This document shows, piece by piece, positions 14,700-19,683 of a stretch of DNA of 19,683 bases. The translations under genes were made by a program, and so were the position numbers. Below the pieces are notes generated by a model that saw nothing but the letters and a program-made list of their open reading frames with translations, was not told the DNA's origin and made no database searches. Position 1 is the first letter of the stretch, and each line of letters begins with the position of its first letter. This stretch comes from an uncultured Porphyromonas sp. (lineage in GTDB: Bacteria > Bacteroidota > Bacteroidia > Bacteroidales > Porphyromonadaceae), in the NCBI GenBank assembly GCA_900546675.1, contig URDQ01000038.1, positions 1 to 19,683 of the forward strand, in the 5' to 3' direction.

Positions 14700-15197
14700 T
14701 CAGAGTGCCTTGTCGAGATCGTACGAGATGCGCTTGAGCTGATCACGCTCGATGCGGTGTGGCTCGATGATCTGCTGCTTTTTCTTCTTCTTACCATCCT
14801 GTATGGTCTCTGTGCGCTCTATCTCTAGGACGACATACTCAGGGAGCTGATCAGCCCCCTTGGCTCCTACCTCGATGAGCTTGCCGTGCCACTTCATACC
14901 AGATGCGTCGACCGCCTGCACGGGCGCCTCTAGATGACGTGTGTACTGCTCGTAGACCTGCCACGGATCGGAGAGACTGGGTGACGACACCTCTAGGGCA
15001 TAGTCCTCCTCCTCGTCACGATCGTGTAGCTGCGTGATGGCTCTAGAGATCTCGACACAGCGAGAGATGGGCAAGCCGTCCATAGCATCGACCACTACTC
15101 GGATCTGATCCCCTGGACTACTAGTTATCTCCACGACAAACTCGTCCTCGTGGAGCATCTGCTCTATTTCTGTGCGGAGTACTGCTAGATCTATCAT
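14700..15197 (-). CDS. rimP: Ribosome maturation factor RimP
   Basis: A 165-residue protein needed for late 30S subunit maturation. It is recognised from position upstream of nusA-infB and the motif order of the family: an N-terminal alpha/beta half with VEITSSPGDQIRVVVDAMDGLPISRCVEISRAI, the YALEVSSPSLSDP linker signature, and a C-terminal SH3-like half (GKLIEVGA, VLEIERTE). The C-terminal part has a lysine run (KKKKKQQ) near residues 136-142. It is the first gene of the operon; transcription probably starts near 15308, leaving a leader of about 110 nt that contains a terminator-like hairpin. Confidence 0.95.
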   Translation of the reverse strand: MIDLAVLRTEIEQMLHEDEFVVEITSSPGDQIRVVVDAMDGLPISRCVEISRAITQLHDRDEEEDYALEVSSPSLSDPWQVYEQYTRHLEAPVQAVDASGMKWHGKLIEVGAKGADQLPEYVVLEIERTETIQDGKKKKKQQIIEPHRIERDQLKRISYDLDKAL

Positions 15198-15217
15198 GAT
15201 ACTCGATGGTTATATAC

Positions 15218-15252
15218 AAAAAGGAGGGAACCGCTGTCGCATGGCTTCCTCC
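15218..15252 (-). terminator. Putative attenuator in the rimP-nusA-infB leader
   Basis: On the minus strand GGAGGAAGCC (15252-15243) pairs with GGTTCCCTCC (15232-15223): nine of ten positions pair, including one G-U, with one A-C mismatch. An inner GC/GC stem closes a 4-base loop. It is followed directly by five T's (15222-15218). It lies between the promoter and the start codon, 20 nt before rimP, so it cannot be the terminator of rpmA, which has its own. Since NusA stimulates intrinsic termination, autoregulatory attenuation of the operon is a natural inference. Confidence 0.6.
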
Positions 15253-15314
15253 TCCATACCTAAGCTGAGTCAACTGCTTGTGAGCCGTATGACCTCAACC
15301 GGTTCATTGCGATG

Positions 15315-15322
15315 CAAAGATA
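15315..15322 (-). promoter_or_regulatory. -7 promoter box of the rimP-nusA-infB operon
   Basis: TATCTTTG on the minus strand is an exact TAnnTTTG match located between the rpmA terminator and rimP. The start point would be near 15308. The -33 region has no clear TTG, so the promoter may be weak or helped by an activator. Confidence 0.6.
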
Positions 15323-15401
15323 GTAATATTTCTTCAGATAGCACACGGTCTACCCGATGCAAGGTAAATAATCCTGCGTGCCTCTAAGGCAATGTCGGAA
15401 G

Positions 15402-15470
15402 AATGAAAAAATGCCAAGCCCCTCTACCTCATAACCCTTATCATACGAAGGGATAGGAGGCGGAGGGGCT
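15402..15470 (-). terminator. Terminator of the rplU-rpmA operon
   Basis: The outer stem AGCCCCTC/GAGGGGCT (15417-15424 with 15463-15470) is supported by inner pairing CCTC/GAGG and CCCTT/AAGGG. On the minus strand it is followed by a T-rich segment ending TTTTTT near 15405. It lies about 50 bases past the rpmA stop codon. Confidence 0.8.
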
Positions 15471-15517
15471 GCTGTGTTGTGTAGCGTAGAGCTTAGCGAT
15501 GTGTCACTAAGTGATGA

Positions 15518-15775
15518 CTACTCGTGTGCCGCTACAGAGACGAAGCTACGATCTCCTCTCGTCTGAGTGAAGACGACCGTACCGTCTGTCAGTGCATAGA
15601 GAGTATGATCCTTGCCCATACCCACGTTCTCACCTGGGTGGTGCTGCGTACCTCTCTGACGTACGATGATGTTACCAGCCTTACAGGCTTCGCCTCCAAA
15701 GATCTTAACGCCTAGGCGTTTGCTTTCGGATTCGCGTCCGTTCTTGGAGCTTCCTACACCTTTCTTATGTGCCAT
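15518..15775 (-). CDS. rpmA: 50S ribosomal protein L27
   Basis: An 85-residue component of the large subunit whose N terminus reaches the peptidyl transferase centre. The sequence has the family pattern MAHKKGVGSSKNGRESESKR, with GNIIVRQRGTQHHPGENVGMGKDHTLYAL following. It begins MAHKK directly, without the cleaved N-terminal extension seen in many Firmicutes. It lies 19 bp downstream of rplU, the universal order, and is followed by a terminator. Confidence 0.98.
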   Translation of the reverse strand: MAHKKGVGSSKNGRESESKRLGVKIFGGEACKAGNIIVRQRGTQHHPGENVGMGKDHTLYALTDGTVVFTQTRGDRSFVSVAAHE

Positions 15776-15794
15776 GATTCCTTAGAGTCTTTAA

Positions 15795-16112
15795 TTATCC
15801 TACGATTTGCTTTACTAGTATCTCGGAGAACTGCTGGCGATGCCCTCTGAGCTTGCGATAGCCCTTCCTCCGATTCTTATGAAAGATCTGTACCTTCTCA
15901 CCCTTCACGATGGGAGATACAATCTCACATACTACCTGTGCGCCCTCGATCGTCGGGGCACCTACTGCGACTGCTCCGTCCTTGTCGAGGAGCATAACCC
16001 GGTCAAAGGTAACCTCTGCACCCTGCTCCGCCTCGCGGATATGATGCACGAAGAGCTTGCGACCCTCCTCTACCTTAAACTGCTGACCTTGGATTTCAAC
16101 AATTGCGTACAT
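15795..16112 (-). CDS. rplU: 50S ribosomal protein L21
   Basis: A 105-residue large-subunit protein binding 23S rRNA. Diagnostic segments are MYAIVEIQGQQFKVEEG at the N terminus and KVQIFHKNRRKGYRKLRGHRQ near the C terminus. First gene of rplU-rpmA, with a near-consensus promoter about 100 bp upstream and a leader of about 90 nt containing a 5' hairpin and the motif shared with infB. Confidence 0.98.
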   Translation of the reverse strand: MYAIVEIQGQQFKVEEGRKLFVHHIREAEQGAEVTFDRVMLLDKDGAVAVGAPTIEGAQVVCEIVSPIVKGEKVQIFHKNRRKGYRKLRGHRQQFSEILVKQIVG

Positions 16113-16135
16113 TACGTTTGTCTATTACTATTGTT

Positions 16136-16173
16136 ATATAGTCCCGTAAGGTGACCGTCTACTATCGACTAGC
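16136..16173 (-). promoter_or_regulatory. Putative leader motif upstream of rplU shared with infB
   Basis: In RNA sense GCTAGTC (16167-16173) is followed after 21 nt by GGGACTATAT (16136-16145), with GGTCACC in between. The infB leader at 13156-13197 has the same order with a 24-nt gap. TAGTC and GACTA can form the same closing stem. It ends 23 nt before the rplU start codon. Confidence 0.35.
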
Positions 16174-16185
16174 GCTTGACAAACC

Positions 16186-16232
16186 TTACTTGGGAAGTAA
16201 ACCGACTGCAAAGGTACAAAAAAACTTGACAA
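16186..16232 (-). promoter_or_regulatory. rplU promoter with a hairpin at the transcript 5' end
   Basis: TACCTTTG (16209-16216, minus strand) is an exact -7 match, with TTG at 16230-16232 placed 13 bp upstream, closer than the usual 19-21. The predicted start near 16202 sits at the edge of a perfect 6-bp stem TTACTT/AAGTAA with a CCC loop (16186-16200), which would form the 5' end of the mRNA. The run of seven T's just 5' of the -7 box, preceded by a short CTTG/CAAG stem, may also end the tRNA transcript. Confidence 0.6.
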
Positions 16233-16242
16233 CCCGCAAGCG

Positions 16243-16314
16243 TACCCCCGCTGAGAATCGAACTCAGATCTAAAGTTTAGGAAACTTCTATTCTATCCGT
16301 TGAACTACAGGGGC
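16243..16314 (-). tRNA. tRNA-Arg (anticodon CCU)
   Basis: A complete 72-nt cloverleaf reads on the minus strand. The acceptor stem is GCCCCTG/CGGGGGT (first pair G-U). The D arm is GTTC/GAAT, the anticodon stem GAAGT/ACTTT with loop TTCCTAA, the variable loop 4 nt (AGAT), and the T arm CTGAG-TTCGATT-CTCAG. The discriminator base is A and CCA is not encoded. Anticodon CCT reads AGG arginine codons. It lies upstream of rplU on the same strand. Confidence 0.95.
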
Positions 16315-16380
16315 CTCTGCATACCTGCACGCTGGCATATGCCACAGCTCTCTGCAAACTGCCTTGTACAATCGCCTCCG

Positions 16381-16405
16381 CAAAGGTACGCAATAAAATC
16401 GTACC
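16381..16405 (-). promoter_or_regulatory. Probable tRNA-Arg promoter box with overlapping inverted repeat
   Basis: TACCTTTG on the minus strand (16381-16388) is an exact -7 match about 67 bp upstream of the tRNA 5' end. It overlaps a 6-bp inverted repeat GGTACG/CGTACC (16385-16390 with 16400-16405). No clear -33 element is seen. Confidence 0.5.
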
Positions 16406-16442
16406 GCCGCATACGTCACCCGCTATCACAGTTACGCAAATA

Positions 16443-16530
16443 TTACGAGTAGACCTATGTAGGGACGCACGATCTGTGCGTCCGTCCCCGTTAAAATCAA
16501 GATGCTGTAACTTTTGACACAACGGACGTT
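16443..16530. repeat. Second copy of the GTAGGGACGC hairpin element
   Basis: It begins TTACGAGTA and GTAGGGACGC like the element at 4281. The hairpin is GGACGCAC-GATCT-GTGCGTCC (16463-16483), then TCCCCGTTAAAA, and later TTTTGACACAACGGACG as in the 51-bp units. One stem pair differs from the 4281 copies on both sides (T:A there, A:T here), preserving pairing. The second hairpin of this copy (from 16521) is decayed. It lies between the tRNA and the ADP-ribosylglycohydrolase gene. Confidence 0.8.
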
Positions 16531-16564
16531 CCGATGGTCTGCATCCCGACTCGCAGAGAAGCAT

Positions 16565-16572
16565 TACCTTTG
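16565..16572 (+). promoter_or_regulatory. -7 promoter box of the ADP-ribosylglycohydrolase gene
   Basis: TACCTTTG on the plus strand is an exact -7 match 20 bases before the original ATG at 16593, giving a very short leader. Its presence supports 16593 as the ancestral start of the now frameshifted gene. The -33 region is poor. Confidence 0.5.
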
Positions 16573-16592
16573 TGCCAAACAACAAGCAAGTT

Positions 16593-17331
16593 ATGTTAGG
16601 AGCAATAGTAGGAGACATCGTCGGCTCACGATTTCGAGCTCTTTGCCGATGGGTGCAACTATACGGACGACACAATCTGTACCATCGCCATTGCCGATGC
16701 GTTGCTGAGAGGAGCAGACTTTGCTGACACCTTGCAGACTTGGTGCAGGCGTTACCCTCATCCTAAAGGAGCTTATGGCGGACGCTTTCATCAGTGGATC
16801 TACACGACCCCACCAGTGCCGTACCGCAGCTTTGGCAATGGCAGTGCCATGCGTGTCTCACCGTGTGGCTGGCTACCTACTCGCGATACCGTCCTATCGC
16901 AAGCTAAGGCCAGCGCCGAGTGCCCCCACAACCACCCCGAGGGGATAAAAGGGGCGGTCTCTATCGCAGACGCCATCTACCAGCTCAGAGGTGGGGCGAG
17001 CAAAGCCGACCTCAAGAAGCATCTCGAGGAAACATATCACTATGACCTCACACAGCGGGTTGACTACATCCGGGAGCACAACAGCTTTGACGAAACTTGC
17101 CAGGTGACCGTCCCGCAAGCGATAGTCTGTTTCTTAGAGGGGCGCACCTTCGAGGAGGTTATCCGCCTCGCCATCTCCATCGGTGGCGACAGCGACACCA
17201 TAGGAGCTATCGCAGGGAGCCTCGCCGAGGCGCACTTCGGTATACCCTCCGAGATAGAGCAGCGCGCCCTCGCTTATCTCCCCGAGGATATGCGTCAGGT
17301 CGTCGACAGCTTCCGCCAAACAATCCGATGA
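16593..17331 (+). pseudogene. ADP-ribosylglycohydrolase family protein, frameshifted
   Basis: Homologue of the DraG/ARH hydrolases that remove ADP-ribose from targets using two metal ions. The ATG at 16593 opens MLGAIVGDIVGSRF, the family N terminus. The rest of the family sequence continues one frame over from about 16633: FELFADGC, YTDDT (metal-binding), FGNGSAMRVSP, HNHPEGIKGA, SIGGDSDT (metal-binding) and the C terminus at 17331. Where homologues have about ten residues between GSR and FELF, this copy goes straight from CGA to TTCGAG with one extra base, so a deletion of roughly 29 bp both removed them and shifted the frame. Frame 2 has a stop at 16609 and no good start, so a functional short protein from TTG at 16702 is unlikely: it would lack YTDDT. 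Elsewhere the coding sequence looks undamaged, so the event is recent or an assembly error. Confidence 0.85.
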
Positions 17332-17441
17332 CACGAGCAAGTAGAACCATCAATTGACAAAATCCTCTCCAGTCTACTATTATATATATATACGTCCTTG
17401 ACTGAGCAAAAACGTTTAGGACACTATTAGAATTAGCCAGA

Positions 17442-17503
17442 ATGTATCGCAATTTCTAGTAGTAAGTGCAACGTTGCACTTGACACTAGAATGTGCGATG
17501 CAT
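17442..17503. repeat. Long imperfect palindrome, 31-bp arms
   Basis: The centre AAGTGCAACGTTGCACTT (17464-17481) is a perfect 18-bp palindrome. The arms extend to 17442 and 17503 with about 25 of 31 positions complementary. The left arm recurs at the window start (29-54). An A/T-rich stretch including TATATATATA lies just before it (17380-17393). The element is in gene-free DNA between the pseudogene and the lipoprotein gene; it could be an operator, or the remnant of a dispersed palindromic element. Confidence 0.75.
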
Positions 17504-17521
17504 CAGCCCTGTTGGGTCGTC

Positions 17522-17552
17522 TTGCTTGTTTCGTATGTTTTTTGTTCCTTTG
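17522..17552 (+). promoter_or_regulatory. Possible promoter of the BACON lipoprotein gene
   Basis: TTG (17522-17524), 20 bp, then TTCCTTTG (17545-17552), one mismatch from TAnnTTTG. It would leave a leader of about 165 nt. The remainder of 17553-17724 shows no better candidate, though GTATTTG near 17688 is a weak alternative. Confidence 0.35.
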
Positions 17553-17724
17553 CGTTTAGAGGTTGTTGGGTGAGTCAATAATCTCGCTAAGAGGTCTATG
17601 GCAGGGGACCAGTTTAGAGTAATTGGCACTTCTGTATGGACTCTTAGGAGTGGCACCGCCACGTAGTAAGGAGTAGTGTCACACGCTTTGTATTTGTATA
17701 CGTCATTCTAAAACTTAAAGTATT

Positions 17725-19647
17725 ATGAAACAGATCTTCTTGTATCTACTATTGCCCTTCACCCTGCTTCTAGGGTTCACGGCTTGTGACAGGGAGGGCG
17801 AGCCTGCGGTAGCATCGCGGGCTCCAGAAATCATTGCCATTACGGCTGTAGATGCGTCGGGTAATGTTCTTGCGACACCAGCCCACACCGTATCAGGCGA
17901 TAAGAGTGTGGTGGATGTCGCTACTGCTGAGGCGTATTACTTAACTATTGACATCAAGTTGCCCTCAGCTGAGCCTAAGGCACTTGTCAAGTCGGGAAGT
18001 CCCTGGCTTTCTGTTTCTAAGGCGACAAAAGAGCGCGATGAGCTGGTTCGTTATGTCGTCCGTATTGCAGCAAATGAATCGGAGGACGGACGTGTAGGGA
18101 GTATCGACTTTGTCAATGCTCCCGATCCAACCAAGATGGTCTCACTACTCATCACGCAAAGAGGTGCTGGGGCTACTCCAGGCAGTGTGCCAGTGATTCT
18201 TGCCGTTGAGGCTGTCAATGGTGAGTCTGGAATGCCTCTGTCAGAGCCAAAGCATAAGACACAGCCTCCCTATACAACCATAGAGGTGGAGACGGCTGAG
18301 GCGTACTACTTGAATCTACGAGTCGAGTCGCATAGCTCTCCAGCAGACATCGTCGTTGTCTCTGGAAGCGACTGGCTACGTGCAGAGCTGCTCAAAGAGG
18401 AGTCTGAGAGTATACAGACCTTTAGAGTGTCACTCTCAGCTAGTCAGCTGACTACAAAGCGATATGGTCAGATACGTCTTTTCAACAAGAAGGATCCCTC
18501 CAAGCATCTTATCGTCAACCTTGTCCAGAAGGAAGGTGCCACACCAGCGCAGCCTAAGAGTGCACCTGTGATTACATCTGTCACAGGTGTATCAATGCCT
18601 GACAAGAAGCCCCTGGCAGAGCAAAAGCATACAGGGAATGCACCCTTTGGCTTCATCTCGGTAGAGACGTCTGAGAGCTATACGCTTCTCTTTGCCGTGT
18701 CTTGCTCCAATAAGGTAGAGCTAGCCAATGAGGATCATGCGACATGGCTTACGCTAGGCAAGGTTGAGGCTGGTGCCAACGAGGGAGAGCAGACCTTTAC
18801 CATCACGCTCTCTAAGAATAGTGCCACGCAGTCACGCTTGGCTAAAGTTAAGCTATTCAACTCTGAGGAGCCTACACTTAGTTTCCTCGTGACGATCCAA
18901 CAGTTAGGATCGGGTGCAGCTTCGGCAGAGCAACCAGCTCTCAACTATTTGGCAAAGTGGTGTATTGATAGGGATGGTGCATTTATCAAGAGTACGATGG
19001 TGTCTGAAAATCAAAAAGGACTCTTCAACTGGGATACAGCCATCGGCATCTTACCAGCCTCTGGCAAATCTATCGAGGGGCATACTTATGTTATGCCAAC
19101 TAAAGAACAGTGGATGAGTGTCTTGCCGAACAATAATAAGTTAGGCTACATATCTGCCTCAATTCGATTTAATGAAGATATAGATTTTAGAGACTATGAG
19201 GAAACCGTTGTGGTCAAGAACCGTACGATCACAACAAAAAATGACTACTATGGTCGCAAAGGGGCAAATGTAGTTTACGCTATTCGCTTTAAAGATGACA
19301 AAAGGCAGTACTCCGCTTGGTGCTATAGCAAGGATGGAGGCGTTTTGGTTATCAAACAATTACTCATACCTGAGGGAGCAGGATGGACGATGCAAGATAT
19401 TGCTAACACCGCTTTTTGGGAAAATCACTCTAGTGAAACAATCACTCGAAGGATTGCTTTAGCTGGAATGGGTAATTGGAATGGGTCAGAAATTGCACGG
19501 CCTGGCGAAATTGGATACTTTTGGACCTGTACAGAAGATGGTGAAGATACCGCTTGGGTTGCTAAAGTGACTAGCTTAGCCTATACAGATAACAGAACTT
19601 TCAAGACGCTACGCCTCAATGTTATTCCCAGGGCTGACGCATTATAA
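17725..19647 (+). CDS. Outer-membrane-type lipoprotein with three BACON-like domains
   Basis: 640 residues. The signal peptide ends in a lipobox (GFTAC, lipidated C21). The next residues, DREGE, are acidic, as in the Bacteroidota surface-export signal, so surface exposure is likely. Three related domains of about 115 residues follow (about 30-148, 154-270, 279-393). Each has an [IV]-x-VxT-x-E-[AS]-Y strand near its start, an x-W-L motif in its middle and a final LxITQRG-like strand, the pattern of BACON-type immunoglobulin-like modules. Residues about 400-640 form a separate C-terminal domain (YVMPTKEQWMSVLP, GYFWTCTEDGEDTAWVAKV, LRLNVIPR) resembling the MPT-x-E-x-W / Y-W-[ST]-[ST] domains of Porphyromonas and Fibrobacter surface proteins. 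The ligand is unknown. DNA for the last domain is A/T-richer than the BACON part. The stop codon overlaps the end of a convergent gene. Confidence 0.88.
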   Translation: MKQIFLYLLLPFTLLLGFTACDREGEPAVASRAPEIIAITAVDASGNVLATPAHTVSGDKSVVDVATAEAYYLTIDIKLPSAEPKALVKSGSPWLSVSKATKERDELVRYVVRIAANESEDGRVGSIDFVNAPDPTKMVSLLITQRGAGATPGSVPVILAVEAVNGESGMPLSEPKHKTQPPYTTIEVETAEAYYLNLRVESHSSPADIVVVSGSDWLRAELLKEESESIQTFRVSLSASQLTTKRYGQIRLFNKKDPSKHLIVNLVQKEGATPAQPKSAPVITSVTGVSMPDKKPLAEQKHTGNAPFGFISVETSESYTLLFAVSCSNKVELANEDHATWLTLGKVEAGANEGEQTFTITLSKNSATQSRLAKVKLFNSEEPTLSFLVTIQQLGSGAASAEQPALNYLAKWCIDRDGAFIKSTMVSENQKGLFNWDTAIGILPASGKSIEGHTYVMPTKEQWMSVLPNNNKLGYISASIRFNEDIDFRDYEETVVVKNRTITTKNDYYGRKGANVVYAIRFKDDKRQYSAWCYSKDGGVLVIKQLLIPEGAGWTMQDIANTAFWENHSSETITRRIALAGMGNWNGSEIARPGEIGYFWTCTEDGEDTAWVAKVTSLAYTDNRTFKTLRLNVIPRADAL

Positions 19648-19683
19648 TTCCATTTCGAAGATTTCCTCAGGAGTCATACGTGC
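19642..19683 (-). CDS. 3' end of a convergent gene, partial
   Basis: The minus strand from the window edge reads ARMTPEEIFEMEL then TAA at 19642-19644, open throughout. The peptide looks like a natural amphipathic C-terminal helix, and the two convergent stop codons overlap by three bases, a common compact arrangement. Thirteen residues are too few to name a family, and the call could be chance. Confidence 0.4.
   Translation of the reverse strand, partial: ARMTPEEIFEMEL

Noticed and set aside
16277..16675. 132-residue minus-strand ORF
   Set aside because: It runs through the tRNA gene, the hairpin repeat and the start of the hydrolase gene; no coding character.
16702..17331. Functional 209-residue ADP-ribosylglycohydrolase starting at TTG 16702
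   Set aside because: It would lack the N-terminal strand and the TDDT metal site, which are both present upstream in the DNA; a frameshifted full-length gene explains the data better.

Overview
The window looks like chromosome of a Porphyromonas-like member of the Bacteroidota. Three things in the sequence point there. A type IX secretion (T9SS) C-terminal sorting domain sits on a large repeat protein. There is a lipoprotein with an acidic post-cysteine export motif and three BACON-like domains. TAnnTTTG promoter -7 boxes recur, with a TTG about 20 bp upstream in the best cases. Base composition is near 50% G+C. The genus is an inference; no rRNA is present.

Layout. (1) 1-422: a gene-free, hairpin-rich stretch with a heptamer tandem repeat and a strong bidirectional terminator. 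(2) 423-5111, minus strand: a 1261-residue secreted LRR / InlB-type repeat surface protein and a 180-residue protein of unknown function, separated by a hairpin-rich repeat element. (3) 5112-6027: a long intergenic region with a consensus minus-strand promoter, a 12-G homopolymer, a 22-bp inverted repeat and the polA terminator. (4) 6028-9507, minus: a hexapeptide acetyltransferase followed by polA, probably one transcript. (5) 9508-9921: a 22-bp tandem palindromic array and the infB terminator. (6) 9922-15197, minus: the rimP-nusA-infB operon, with its own promoter and a terminator-like hairpin in the rimP leader. (7) 15518-16314, minus: tRNA-Arg(CCU), then rplU-rpmA with its own promoter and terminator. 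(8) 16443-17331: a second copy of the hairpin repeat and a frameshifted ADP-ribosylglycohydrolase gene on the plus strand. (9) 17332-19647, plus: a palindromic element, then a BACON lipoprotein gene that overlaps, stop to stop, the tail of a convergent gene running off the window.

The core genes (polA, rimP-nusA-infB, rplU-rpmA, tRNA) form a conserved housekeeping block for replication/repair, transcription elongation, ribosome maturation and translation initiation. The unusual material lies between and beside them. Repeat families occur at two or more places within the window: a covarying 'GTAGGGACGC' hairpin element, a heptamer family, and a palindrome that recurs at both ends. There are also a possible phase-variable tract, a possible attenuator controlling rimP-nusA-infB, and a shared leader motif in front of infB and rplU. 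I found no CRISPR array, no transposase, no phage gene and no clearly recognisable defence system.
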